From NCBI RefSeq assembly GCF_008831285.2, contig NC_045146.1, forward strand, positions 11,981,289 through 12,045,288: a stretch of DNA of 64,000 bases, in the 5' to 3' direction. The notes beneath the pieces are model-generated. The model was not told the DNA's origin. It ran no database searches and saw only the letters and a list, made by a program, of their open reading frames with translations. A program made the position numbers and the translations under genes. The stretch comes from Nymphaea colorata. Lineage: Eukaryota > Streptophyta > Magnoliopsida > Nymphaeales > Nymphaeaceae. Shown piece after piece: positions 1 to 11,907 of the stretch. Numbering within the stretch: the stretch's first letter is position 1; each line of letters opens with the position of its first letter.

Positions 1-71
1 TAGAGTTTGTCTGTTGATGTGTCATACCGTTGGTTTTTATTCCTAAACCTTCTTATGTTGTGCCTCCACAG

Positions 72-1037
72 GAACAGGAAGAAAAAGCAAGACAAGGATG
101 GCTCCTGGGCTTGGGATCCATGTTTGTCCACAATGGGAAGAAGCTGCTTTGGGAATGTTTCTCCAAATGTTTAGCAAGTGGAGTTCCAGAATTGGTGAAA
201 GCGTCTCTCATCTTTCTTACGTGGCTTAGTTGTGCATTCCCATTGCTTTCAGGTGCACAAATGAAGCTATCGATTTTATCTATTTTGGCACCTTCCCTGA
301 AAGAGTGCCTACTGAACAATGATCAAATGGCTTGTCGGGCACTTGCTTCCTTGTCACTGCTGAACTTCATGGACGACTCACGTAAGCAGCACAATCTTCA
401 TGTTTTTTTTAGTATGAATCTTGGTCAATCACCACAAATTGATTCAGAACTTTATGGTTGCGCTTGCTAGCCTCGGATTTGCTGAGTAAATCTTAGGTTT
501 ATCAAACTGTAGATTTAAGAATCACAGATTTCAGATTCGTGAGAATGCTGAAATCCATGAATCACAGATTTCAGATCCACGCAAGAAAGTGGAGAGAGGA
601 GGAGAGAGAGAGAAGGCTGAGGAAGTGCACCAAACAAGAGCTTTTAAAACCTCAGATCTCAGATCCGAGGTTCTAAAATTTGCTTCGTATTTAAGCTTCT
701 AGGCAATCAAACCCAACCTTAATGTTAGGCATAACATTGAACCGACTAATAAACTGCTCCTCTCTCTCTCTCTATGTCTCTCACACAGACGCACACACAC
801 AGAGTTTAATACATTAGGGCATAAAGATAGGGCAACCACACACATGCTTTTAATACATTGAGGCATTAAGATCGGGTTACCACTGAACATTGAGCCATTT
901 TTAAATCTGACTTTTCAGAATGCCGGCAGTTCTTAATGTCATCTGCAGGAGAGATCTCAGAATCTTTGAATAGCATTTCAGAGGTGACAGAGACTGGAAG
1001 GAAGCTTCACGTCGTTCTCTCCAGTGAAATTATGTAA
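72..1037 (+). CDS. C-terminal two exons of an ARM-like protein, possibly a LIN-type putative E3 ubiquitin ligase (partial)
   Basis: Only the 3' end of this gene lies in the window. Exon 72-381 follows an acceptor after CCTCCACAG and ends at a GTAAGC donor. Exon 919-1037 follows CTTTTCAG and ends in TAA at 1035-1037. The split codon reads CAA, so the phase closes and 142 residues are visible. They are leucine-rich amphipathic helices (for example LLGLGSMFVHNGKKLL and ALASLSLLNFMDD), as in ARM/HEAT repeats. From memory of the family the segment resembles the C-terminus of plant LIN-like putative E3 ligases; no U-box or WD40 repeat is visible here. The intron holds purine-rich and repeated CAGATTTCAGAT-type sequence. 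A possible poly(A) signal AATAAA is at 1457-1462. The exon structure is firm and the family assignment is tentative. Confidence 0.6.
382..918. repeat. Degenerate MITE-like sequence inside the last intron of the LIN-like gene
   Basis: The interval from about 490 to 716 starts with TTAGGTTTATCAAAC and ends with a reverse-complement-like GCAATCAAACCCAACC. The motif CAGATTTCAGAT recurs between them, followed by a GA-rich tract. The ends resemble the GTTTGAT-type termini of the element at 49742-49989. The match is weak and no target-site duplication was found. Confidence 0.35.
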
Positions 1038-1871
1038 GAACTACAGAATGCATACCGCTGCGTGTGCAGTCTCATTCTTGTATATCCTTCTGCTTCTTTG
1101 ATTTGTTCATATCTATGGTAATTTCTCGTAATCATTCCTGCCACACGAAGGATCGCTTTTTGTCTCAGCAACACATTGAAATCTACGTGAAACGACATCG
1201 AACTATGCAGAGTTCCGCAGCACGCAAATATGTTCTCCTGATATTTTTGACATGTTAGGCCTCCAAATGCAGAATGCATTTTCTTCTGGCCGGTTGCAAA
1301 TAATCTTAGTCTTGCTGATTTCATGTAGATGACATAACGAACGCATCTTTGGACGGGGTTGCTGTTTTGAGCTCTTAGAACACATGATTAGTGCCAAGTA
1401 GAAACCACTTATTTGAAGCAGTAGTTGCTCGTTATAGAAAATACAAGATTACAGAAAATAAACACGTTAGAATTAAATACGATGAATGATTTCCGTACAT
1501 AATCACGTTTGAAGTAATATGATCAATGGTTTCTGGACAATGGGCAGGGCACGGTTTTAAGACAACAGAATACTTTGATGTTTCAAACTTCAATTAATCT
1601 TTGTAATTTATATAAATAAAAATTGAGTGATCAATTTTCTAATACCTAGTTAGCTTTATGCACAAAAAAAACTTGAAAAAAAGAGTTCGTGAAATGTGCA
1701 CGAGATTGCTGTTTTGAAGCTACGGAAAAACTGCGCCCAAATGGCACTTCCCGAATCTTCTCCAAAAATGTACCACTCAACATGGAAGAGAACTACCATC
1801 ATCATTGTCACTAATGCTACCATAACCTCGTTACCATTATTAGCCATCGTTGACACCATAAACGTTCATCA
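1038..1871. other. Convergent intergenic region, 3' UTRs
   Basis: This stretch separates the stop of the LIN-like gene (+) from the stop of the small plastid-type membrane protein gene (-). It is AT-rich, with AATAAA-like hexamers at 1457 and near 1614 that could serve the + strand gene. No additional coding region is supported. Confidence 0.5.
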
Positions 1872-2585
1872 TCATTTAACAAACAACCTTAGGATCCACA
1901 GCACAAGAGACCCCACGAACCACAACAAAAGCAGGAACACAACCAAACCCGCCAAGATGGTCCATATAGGAAGGCCGTCTGCGCTGCTATCTCGCGTTAT
2001 TTCTCCTTTACTTGTTGATAGATCTCCTTCACTCTGAGGATCTGCTCCCGACGCAAAAACTACTGTGGTCATGCCACGCCCTGCCATTGTTATCCTGATG
2101 GGGACGCAAGCTCTGTATTCAGGAAACGAGAGCAGATTCAGCAGTGGAATTTGCAGATTGGAGGGATGAAGAAGGTTTTTTATGAACCTAACTTACAGAA
2201 GCATGTCTTTGGGATCTACCGATGTGAATCTAATGTCTTTTCATTTATAAATTTAAGGGTAAAGGCTTCTGGATCATAAACGGATCAAGCAATGAGAAAG
2301 ACGCTGATCTTTTCATGTTGCAAATTCTTGGAAGAACCTGAGCGAGGGAGAATCCCGCGAGACATCGATACTTTTTCTCGAAAACCTCGAGAAAATGAAC
2401 GCACAATCAGGGAGAGAGGGAAAGAGAGAGAGAGAGGGGCTTTTCTGGGTCATAAACTGGTCAAACAATGAGAAAGACGCTACGATCCCTTCATGTTGCA
2501 AATTCTTGGAAGAACCTCGGCGAGGGGGAATCCCGCAACTCAAAGATACTTTTTCTCGAAAATCTCGAAAAAATAAACGAACAAT

Positions 2586-2645
<60 letters not shown>

Positions 2646-2909
2646 TGCTCTTCTGGGTCATAAACTGGTCAAACAATGAGAAAGACGCTACGATCTTTTC
2701 ATGTTGCAAATTCTTGGAAGAACCATGGCGGGGAAGAAAGGAGGATCCTACCTGTTGGGCTTGAAACAGCGTAGGCGTGCTGCAAACCCCGAACATGGAA
2801 ACTTTGAAGTACCGGTTGTGCTGCATTTGGGCAATCGATAGCCCAAGCCGAAGCGGATGGGTAATGGCAAAGATGATGAGATTGTTGCAGAAGCAGAAGA
2901 CATTCCCAT
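1872..2909 (-). CDS. Small single-pass membrane protein with plastid-type N-terminus (132 aa, two exons)
   Basis: Exon 1 runs 2909-2752 and exon 2 runs 2112-1872. The donor is CAG|GTAGGA, the acceptor is AATACAG|AGC, and the joined frame is 399 bp including the stop. Residues 1-50 are rich in Ser, Thr, Arg and small residues with no acidic residue (MGMSSASATISSS, then RLPKC, FAARLRC), which is typical of a chloroplast transit peptide. Residues 102-127 form one strong hydrophobic helix, followed by the short basic tail RLFVK. An acidic, Ser-rich linker (residues 74-99) lies between. A second in-frame ATG at codon 3 is an equally possible start. I do not recognise the family. Plastid envelope or thylakoid location is inferred from composition alone. 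An unspliced reading would give only a 71-residue protein from an internal ATG and would miss the transit-like exon. The 639 bp intron is filled mostly by a tandem repeat. Confidence 0.62.
2270..2740. repeat. Tandem repeat of ~190 bp, about 2.5 copies, with (GA)n
   Basis: Three successive units begin near 2270, 2446 and 2656. Each contains ATGAGAAAGACGCT followed by TTCATGTTGCAAATTCTTGG. The first two continue through ACTTTTTCTCGAAAA to a GA-rich tail; the third stops after AGAACCATGGCGGGG. The array lies wholly inside the intron of the small membrane-protein gene. Units 2 and 3 are nearly identical where they overlap. Confidence 0.9.
2588..2643. repeat. (GA)n microsatellite
   Basis: An uninterrupted GA tract of about 56 bp forms the tail of the second tandem unit. 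It creates artificial Arg-Glu and Leu-Ser reading frames on the two strands, which should not be taken as genes. Confidence 0.95.
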
Positions 2910-3965
2910 CTTCAGATCGTCCGCTTCTCTTTCTATCCGTGCTCCCTCTTCCTCTCTCGGCAGAAGGAACACAGGCTAGTGACAGCAAATGATGCAGAGA
3001 GCAGTACTCTCCCGCGAAAACGAAAGTTCCAAAAAGCTGTGTCGTCGGTAGCCGTTCACTACTCGGACCGTTTTCTGAAGAAAGATTTTGTATATTTTGT
3101 GTGGACAATATCGACCTCAGCACGATTGATTGTACCGACTCAGCTTGGCTCGTTTGGGACTGCGGTCAAATACTACGGAGGCTGGCCCTCTCTAGCCGGG
3201 GCAAAGGTAGACCCGAAATTCGCATTTTTGCAAAAATTTAAACCTAAACTTTGCAGATATTACGCATTTTCAAATATTTAAAACCCAAATTTACCTGTTT
3301 AACAAAAGTAGAATTAGTTTAGACCTTCTCCCGGGTTTTAGGTGTGCTAATCGCTTGATCAAACATAAATAGAGTTTGAACAAATTTTATGATGTACATT
3401 TAATCCATATTTGGGTGCAAAAATCACATTTTAATGAAATACGTACACCAAGAGACACACCCACAATTACGGACGTTTTCTCCATCATCATCGTCATCAC
3501 CAATCTTTCTATGTTGTACAGAGGGCGTTCTAATGAATCAGCTAGTTCGTTCACAAAATCTTATAACCAAGCGAGAACAAAGTCTGTATTATAGTAGTAT
3601 CTACCACCAAAGTATGTTTTCTCGGCTCAGCGATGCACATAATCAAGACCAAAGATAATGGTGCAACCTGGTATTGCATATCCCAGCTTTGAGGATTGAG
3701 TGAGAAGGAGAGTCGAAGAAAGAAAAAAAAATGGTGCTGTCGCCTCCTGATGTGCCCAACAAGTAATATAATAACATTTGAAAGGGAGAGAAGCGAGCAT
3801 CTGCCATGCAACTAAACCACATATTTTACAACAAATGCAGCTATTTTAAGCAGAAACAAAGTATAGAAATAAATGAGACGATACAGTTTCAGCAGAAACG
3901 TTTATCAAGAACTCAATGTTGAATCCGAGACGAAAACAACTGCCTACTTCCCTCAATCTCATACT
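2910..3965. other. Intergenic region between the small membrane-protein gene and POLD2
   Basis: It contains the promoter and 5' UTR of the leftward membrane-protein gene (near 2910-3200) and the 3' UTR of POLD2. It is otherwise AT-rich, and no coding region is supported. Confidence 0.45.
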
Positions 3966-6900
3966 TCAAGATATGTTACAGACAATCTGAAGAGGATAGC
4001 ATTCAAGGTCCCGCAAATTTAACTGCATTGCAAAAAAGAGATAAAAAAAGACACGTGAAGATGGATAGAAGATGAAAAGCTTAGCTATCATTAAATGATT
4101 GGCATTTTACCAAAAAAGGGCAGTCTAGGTTGAGACAAAGCATTTTTTGAAATGACTGCTATTTCAGACCGTAAAGATATCCAACTTAGGGAAAGTGTTG
4201 GCTAAGAAATGAAACCAGCAAACACAAAGGGGGTAACATTCCAATGTATAAAGAGAAACATAACGGCTTTCATGCCTATGTCGATATATGCGATCAGGGA
4301 GGGAGGAACCAGCTAATACACATCAGCTCGAAAGAAAAAAAAGTTGTACTTAAATAGTTAAAATTTCAGTTTTAGATTGACATAGGAAGAATTTGTCCAG
4401 CTCAGATCCTAAGACTTCTAAAGTTAAAGAAGTTTTGTGGTGAATGTGCATACCAGGACAGCAACACCAGTCTCACAAAATCTTGGAATGCATATCAGTC
4501 TAACCACCTGTCCTTCAGAGCCTATAACAAAGAAAACAATTTCGATCAAGACGATGAAATCCAGTCTTAGGCTCTTTGCTGATTGAACCTCAAAACATAT
4601 GGATGATGAAATCTATAAAAAAAATACAAAACAGATGCATCTTTCACTTATTCATAGTAAATACCCAAAAGGCCAAAAGTTGGTCTTGCAAAAAAAAAAA
4701 CCGCAAAATATGGGGTCCTATAAATTACGACTCCCTAGTTGACAAAAATATTCCAAACTACCGCCTCATCAATAACTGTCTTGAATTAACCAAGGGTTAA
4801 ACTGCAGTTGGCAAGGTAAAGATAGTGTGCCCCTAAACTAGTTGCTGCTCACTTATTCTAATATCGCCCTTTTTAAATGAATTCTTGGGGCTTACTTTCT
4901 TTTGATGGAATATGCCGCAAGAAAATTTGGTTCTTCTCATGGTTGGACCCTCAAATGCCAAGACCGCTCTCCAATCTCATCTCTTTCCTGCCGATACCCA
5001 TCCTAAGCACAAGGTTTAAGAAAGTTAAAAAATGGTTGAAGTTTCTGCAAAGGGGTGGAATATCTTCAACGGAATGAAGTTTGCAGCGTCAAGGTTAAAG
5101 GCTCTGCTACAACAGATATCTCCTGAGAACGTTGGAACTTAGAACCACAAAGTCGTCAAAGATTCTCTCCAGTATTAAATTGGCTTATGCATTTCCGTTA
5201 CCTGAAAGCAGGATCCCTAATGATTCGATGAATTACTGTGACTCACAGCGTTTTAACTCATTCAGCAGCCTTTAGTTCCATATTTCTTCTCTTTTCATTC
5301 AGTGAAGCAATAAAAGTCAAAGCTCAATCTTGAAAAGAACATGTTACAAGTAGCATATTTAGGGTTAAAGACTACGACATTGCTTCACCGAAATTAGAAT
5401 TTCATGTTGCTTCAGTTTCATCTTTACAGAGCGAAAGATTTGCCAGACATGAGAGAGAGAGACAGAGTATTTTTTGAGCGTTGATGCCAGGGGAGGCGTG
5501 TCCATTTCTCTAGTCAGGTCAGCCAACGGGCAGCTCTTTGATAATATCTTTGTCAATTGAGCAGTCATTGGTAATTTCTCAAAGCATTCAGTGGACTTCC
5601 GCGAATGAATAAAATATGCATGTTTTCTGTAGACATCCTAAAAGTTCATCTAAGATCTTCAAGCATGATGACCTTTGGGATATGCAAACTAGTAAGTACA
5701 ACCATTTCCACATACAGTGTCGAGGAGAAAATACCTTTTAATATACGACTTTCATATCTGCTCTGATTGCCAACAAAATAAACATGAGGGCAACCATCAA
5801 TAACAAATGGATCCCCATCAGTGAATGGATAGCATCCTACAAAGTTAAGAAATTAGTTGGGCAAACCAGAAATGGGAAGAAGTCAGAATAACAGAAGAAG
5901 AATTCCAATACAATTTTTGCTAGTTGGCCGCATAATGGTGTATTATTTCACAAATTTACCTGAAAATCTGAAGAGCAAGAAAAAAATTACCAAGCGTATC
6001 TGGGGCAGTTGGTGCTAAATGCCTCCACCTCAGGGTCCGCTCTAAGAACTCCAGTTTGTCTTTCGCATCAGAGTATTTCTCAAGATCATCTATGTTCTGA
6101 CCAGATGTTCCAAGAAACCTACAAAGTTGTTAGCATATTAGTACCAGTGATATTTAGATCGAAACGACTCCAGAAGGACAAACTTACAGAATATCATCAA
6201 GTATAAAACGGTGAGGGTTGGTACTCGATAGGAAGGTGTTAAAAGAGGATGCTCCTGAGAAAAGAAACCTGTGCAAAGGCTGACAAATGAAAATATAGGG
6301 CAAACTTGTAACTAATTGGTCAGTCTATTATAAAAAATAAGTGAAAGAAACTAGTCAGCACCAACCTGCTGAGGCAAAGAGAAGTTGGCAGGATCACTTG
6401 CCCCTGGCATAATATCTACAGGAACAGACGATGCAAGCTGCAAGCAATGGGAGGAGAAAGAAAAGTAGTTCCATGTCAATTGTTGCACAAGATGAAGCAT
6501 GGCCTTGAGACCGACTGGTTGATACAACTTGGTTGAGTTGGTTAGTCATGCAGAACAGGTCAGCCAGGCTAATGGATCAAACCAGCAAAGCTTCCCCAGC
6601 GTCAACTGGCAACTATAGTCAGCATGCATATCTGAAAAGTTCTTATGGCATGATGCACCATAAACAAAGTAGCCGACTGAGAAGGAAAAACAAATAACAG
6701 GTTCCATCCGGCAAGGAGAGAAAGCCAGAGTCTGTGTCATCAGGATAGTGACCACATGTGCTAAACTGAAGACCAGCATTAGCCACGTATCCTGTTAACA
6801 TGTGTTTTCTCGCAATACTAAATGAAAAAGAAGAAAGGAAAAATAAATAAGACCTCATTCTCAAAGGTAGACTACGATACCTCAAGTTTTTACTTGTGAA

Positions 6901-9900
6901 CGATATGACCAAGCACCAAAATGATTCACACACTAAAAAGGAAGCTAAATATTATCTCAAAAGTTCTTCCACACATTGAAAAGTCTGTTTTCCTGAAATA
7001 AAGTTCACTAAATTGCCATATTAGCCAAGGGTTCTCACTGGGATAAGAGCAGGAACAAACCTGAGTTAACATAAGATCAAGCTCCTTGATTGGCTCATAA
7101 AGCTTGTTTTGGTCCTTTGGACCTAAGGCCTGCACTAGGCAAATAGATGTATATTAAATAATCATGTTCTTCTCCTTTATCCAAATTTTATGATGTTGAT
7201 GCATCCAATTTCATTAGCACAATGTGGATAATTGAGAATGAAAGTTAAATTACTAAAAACTGCAAAGCAAGAATGCAACAAGAATAAAAGTAGGCAGGTG
7301 TAACACATTATGCACATTTAACCACCAAAATTTTGATAATAAGAGTTTTTAACAAACAATCAAGGCAGCAACTTATAGACGCATATACTTGTCATTGACC
7401 TGGCAAGGACCTTATATTTGCGGTTAACTAGAATTGGGTGAGTCATGACAACCTTATGTATTTTCAAACACCCCCACCCACAACACACACTCTCCACACT
7501 CTGTGCAACATGTTCTCCAAAAAGTTTGATACATTATTGTTTTTGGAAGTTTATATCTGACAACAGATTAGGCCAAAGCAGTACTTTTAAGATCCAACTA
7601 TGCTTCTTAATGACCTGGCAAGGAGTAGCTTTATGTTTGTTTTGGGTCAACTCATAGTGGGGGGTCATGATAGGATTGTTCCAGATATTGGTCTTAAAAA
7701 TTCCAAATAAAAATATGACATTTTTCTTAGAAAATAGTTTGTCACATATTTTAATCTTTTTGGCTTCTTTTAAAACATTAATAATTTTTCCGAATATTTA
7801 TCAATTTTTTGTAAGAAAAATAGTAGAAAACTCAAAAGTTCCATAGTTTTTCTATTGTTTTTATATTTTGATTTTTTTGAATGCCTGATATTTTCCCAAA
7901 GAAAACAATTTCCCAATTAATAACCAAGGAAAGACTTGCCGGAGAATGATATGTATGACAACAGTCATGAGTATGACTAATTTATGTATTTACACTATGT
8001 GACATTTACATACAAGTTTGGCATTCTGTTTATCTACCTCCACGATACATACTGCTCCACTGCCCTTTACTGGTGGCTCACCTGGGCTTGAGTACGAAGT
8101 TACAAACATGACATGCTAGAGTTATATAAATATCAGGATTTGAACTCAAACCCAGGTAGCACAGTTCAATTCAAGCTTGACTCCTTCAGCAGTTCAATTC
8201 AAGTTTCGCTCGAATACCCAAGAATGGCACTTGTGACAATGGTCATCACTCATCACTACTTTATGTATTTACACAGTTAAACTAGATAACATTAACATAA
8301 AAGTCCTTTTTACATTCTGTTCATCAACCTCATCAGACATGCTGCACCACCGACCTCAACATGACAATATGCATGGCTCGCCTGTGCTTGATCATGAACA
8401 TGACATGATCAGTCATATAAATAGCAGGATTTTGAAATCAAACTCAGCTTGAGCAGTTTGATTCAAGCTTCACATGGCTGACATACAAAGGGAAAGGGAA
8501 AGGAAAATGAGGAAGTGAGAGGGCTGGAGTTCAAGAAGGCAGGATTCCACCTCAGCACCTCCCCAATGTGACAAATAAAGATATACAATATATGCATGTA
8601 GTCAGGCTTAAGCTCACTTCCCCAATTAAACTTGCCTCAATTAAGGACTGAAACTAGGAGGTGACATTCAAGCTCCGTTAATGCACTTTGTCAGGCAAAA
8701 GCCACGCAAAACCTGAAAAGGTTGAGCCTTAGGCTTTCTTGACTCTCTATATATGCATCACAGACTTGCAGTGTATTAGACTTCGTGCTTCCCTGAAGCC
8801 CAAAGTGGCTTAGTTGTGGCTTGTGGGCTAGTGGTAACTGTAAATAAAGATGTGCAAGTCTGTAATAGGAGATGCATCTTTTCAAGAATGTTTTCCTTTG
8901 TAATGAATAGACTGCCTAGTGCCTTTCTTTAACATCTCAAAGCTACAACACAACCTTGTGTTTTGCAACAGCGTGAAAGCTCATTTGCAATGAGATGCTG
9001 CCTCTACGATAATGTTTCACGTTGATGTGCTCGTGTATGTGTGCTTCTGAAAGAGACAAGTATATACCCGTTTCCCCATTTGCAGACCCACCCAAATTTG
9101 TCTTAGGATCAAGGAAAGAACTATATAAAAGTTACAGATTTAAAATGGAAGCTCTTGTGTTCCATTTTTGCAAAAGTGGAAAATGACAGAAGAACAGTTC
9201 TGGAAAAGGGAAAAAAGGATTAATGAAGGAAATACATTTAAATTGTAGAATAACAATGACCAATGTGTACGGATGTACTGAAAGCAAGAAATTCTATTTT
9301 ATATGGGAAGTCTAACGCGAAAAAAACAAATTCATTGTGTATGTGACTTATATTGAAAACAGGAAAAAAAAAAAACGAAAAGGGAAAAGATGCACCTTCT
9401 AGTTGCTGATTTACAGCTGGAGGCTACACATTCATAACATTCCCAGTTTAATATATTACCTGACCTGCAAGAAGTCCCTGTTGAAGTTCAACAGAATTTC
9501 CAGTAATCACCACGTGCACAATCTGTGATGCCATGCTTTGCTCCTGTTTGTTGTTTGTTATAAAAAACATGATATATGCGTAATAAATAAATAATTACAT
9601 GAAGAAGAAACAAAACATACATTTCCACCTCCTAAATGCCCAGTTAAATGGTCCACAAGCAACTGATACTGAAGAGGGTTAGATAACCTGCTTCCCATAC
9701 TCAATCCTGACACAAAAACAACATATTTGTCTTCTCCTGCAATGAAAAACAAGAAGAATGAGAATGAGAAAGGAACTAAGAACCAAAGGAGACACTACTG
9801 ATGAGCATGAAAATAAAACAGAAAGCCAGCAAGGTATGATGTTCCAAATGTCAACATATCAAATTCAACAGGCAAGGAGAAGCCCGTATTTCAAGATTAC

Positions 9901-10947
9901 TCGGCTCAAGAGGCAATTTGGTTTGTGCTGGCAGCCCAGCTTCCAGCACGTCTTCAACTAGAAAGGTACCATCGCTAATTTCCTTGCCGTGAAGAGCCAC
10001 AACAACGCCTATCGCCATAAACAAAGCGCAAATTAAGTGCTAGTCTAAACAACTTCCTTTATCACCAAGTCAAAAGAACATTTTAGTCAGGACGCTGTCG
10101 CAGAAGAAGATTTTCATGGCGTGTCTACCTGTCACAAATTCTGATGGAGGAAGCGCACTGCCGGCGAGTTTAACTCGTCCCCTCTCGTCTTCTAATATTA
10201 GGTGGTCGTCCGGATGCATGAAATTGTGAGGTTTCACGAGAGGCACAGACGATCTCTGCAAATACTTTACAGTCACTCCTATAACCCAAACCTAATCGAG
10301 TAAAAAAAAAACAAAAAAAGGTGATTCAACTAAACAAAGCTTGGAGATTATGAACAACCTCTTTTGAGTATTCATCAAGAACGGAAGGCTTGAGCTTCAT
10401 TTGCTTGTACAGGGTCCCGATGATGATACAATCCTTCCCTTCTTCAAGACCCAAAATATTCTGAACTGCATCATCCACCACAGTTATGAGAAAAATATAC
10501 ATGTCAAGAAAGTGGCCAAGATTTGCGTAAATTTCCCCTCATAGATTAATCACTCGCCAATGACCAACACACCAACGACATCAACTTGAAAGAGAATGAA
10601 GAAAACCTGACAAATGGGGCTTCCATTTCTTGGCAAGGGAACGAAGGAGCTCCCTCAATACATGCAGCCGAGCGAAGTAGAGTTGGCTGTACTGCTGACC
10701 CTTGTACGTTGGTGCCCCCAGCAAAAACCCCTCGTCCTACATAGTCCATTCAAACCCATGAAAATCTGAACGGCAACAGATTTAGATGCCAAAAGATGGA
10801 GACGAAAGGGAAGACAGAAAAATAAAACAGAGACGAGAGCTAATCAGAAACCCAGAAGAGAACAGCAGCCACCTTAGATTTATAGATCGCTTGTTTTCTT
10901 TGTAGTGTAGCGGTGGGCAGCTCGCCGTCCGCCTCCATCGGAGCCAT
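3966..10947 (-). CDS. POLD2: DNA polymerase delta small (regulatory) subunit 2
   Basis: This is the non-catalytic B subunit of replicative polymerase delta, acting in the nucleus to join the catalytic subunit to the rest of the complex. Fourteen exons close in frame to 444 residues, close to the plant family length: 10947-10873, 10736-10607, 10465-10359, 10255-10129, 10008-9901, 9736-9621, 9543-9460, 7129-7061, 6437-6366, 6279-6188, 6118-5991, 5836-5735, 4521-4454 and 4022-3966. Family signatures are [15 protein letters not shown] (exon 2), [20 protein letters not shown] (exon 3), the OB-fold stretch [12 protein letters not shown] (exon 4), [12 protein letters not shown] opening the calcineurin-like, catalytically dead phosphoesterase domain (exon 6), [12 protein letters not shown] (exon 9), and [11 protein letters not shown] (exon 11). 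The start [11 protein letters not shown] has a GCCATGG context. Intron 7 (7130-9459) is unusually long. An earlier acceptor for exon 4 was rejected because it reads TGA at once. No damage was seen. Confidence 0.93.
7952..8475. repeat. Diverged tandem duplication in POLD2 intron 7
   Basis: Two consecutive units of about 230-250 bp (near 7952-8178 and 8229-8471) share the order of several motifs: TTTATGTATTTACAC, CATTCTGTTxATCxACCTC, GGCTCxCCTGxGCTTGA, GAACATGACATG, ATATAAATAxCAGGATTT and CAATTCAAGCTT. Divergence is considerable, so the duplication is old. Confidence 0.7.
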
Positions 10948-10948
10948 G

Positions 10949-10956
10949 GCGGGAAA
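10949..10956 (-). promoter_or_regulatory. E2F-type site at the POLD2 start
   Basis: The minus strand reads TTTCCCGC immediately followed by CATGG, a perfect match to the E2F/DP consensus TTTSSCGC. It touches the initiation codon of a DNA-replication gene, a class commonly controlled by E2F in plants. Whether it lies in the promoter or the 5' UTR depends on the unmapped transcription start. Confidence 0.6.
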
Positions 10957-11640
10957 CAATCTGAAACGGACAGTCGAGGCCTCTTGTCGCTGGGGCGCCC
11001 CAAGAATCCCGGGTCGTGGAGCGTGGTTGAAGGACCGTTCGAGTTCATCGGTTTAAATTGATGGAGATCCAGATTTGCTATTCCCATTTCCTTTTAGGAT
11101 ATTTTCCAAATTACTCCCCGTTTTATTCCTATTTACAAATTCAGCCCTAATTTATTGAAGTGTTCCAATTTGGTATTTTAGGTAAAGAAACTAGTTTCTT
11201 TCAAATATGTCGACATAAGCACCCTTAACAAAAAAAAAAAAAAAAATCATTTAATTGAATGTCATACATGTTTTTTTCAAACCATCATTCTAGACAAGTA
11301 TTTGTTCTTTTGGGCGTTTAAAGAATGACAAATTGTCTTGCTTCATGGGCAGCGGTTTGCATGAGTTTAATCAGGAACCGAGATTCGAAGAGTTAGGGAT
11401 ATGAATTTCCATGCCAAGCCCTTGGTTATCACTTCGTCGAAGGGAGGATGCAGGCTCCTAAATTATAACCCAAAACTGTATCAGAAATTCAAAAATATGA
11501 ATCCCATTTTTGTGGTAGCAGCCCAAACTTTTGTTCACTCTTTTGTGTTTTTTCTAGTTAGAAAATGTATTGGCTTTTCATTTACTTCACTCATTGTTTT
11601 TTACATCCACTTTGTACCCTGGTCAACTATGTGTCAAGAT

Positions 11641-11907
11641 AGGGATGCCAATGGTTGGGAAATAACCCAACATTTGGTTAAAATCTAAATTACTTTAATT
11701 TCATATCCAAATTTATATGTGACCAGTAACTAGATAATGGTGCACGAATTATCTCGCTGAATCTGATAGACATCTGAATTTCATGAACATCCGAATAAAT
11801 TGTGAGCTGGTGTGAGTTCAATTTTTAAGCCAAACCAAGCAACATATGGATAATTGGTAGTTTAATAGAGCTAACTAGTCCAAGCCGACCCATTTGGCTT
11901 TCCCTGC
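11641..11907. mobile_element. MITE-like element with AGGGATG-type inverted ends
   Basis: The left end AGGGATGCCAATGGTTGGG and the reverse complement of the right end, AGGGAAAGCCAAATGGGTC, match imperfectly. The body is non-coding and AT-rich. It is probably a short non-autonomous DNA transposon, possibly hAT-like judging from the ends. A related element is at 17299-17630. Confidence 0.5.

Noticed and set aside
2491-3123. 210-codon minus-strand frame across the GA tract
   Set aside because: A large part is low-complexity Ser-Leu from the (GA)n tract, and it overlaps both the exon and the tandem-repeat intron of a better gene model.
10129-10277. Earlier acceptor for POLD2 exon 4 (GTTATAG|GAG)
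   Set aside because: In the required phase it reads GAG TGA at once; the TTTGCAG acceptor at 10256 gives the conserved frame.
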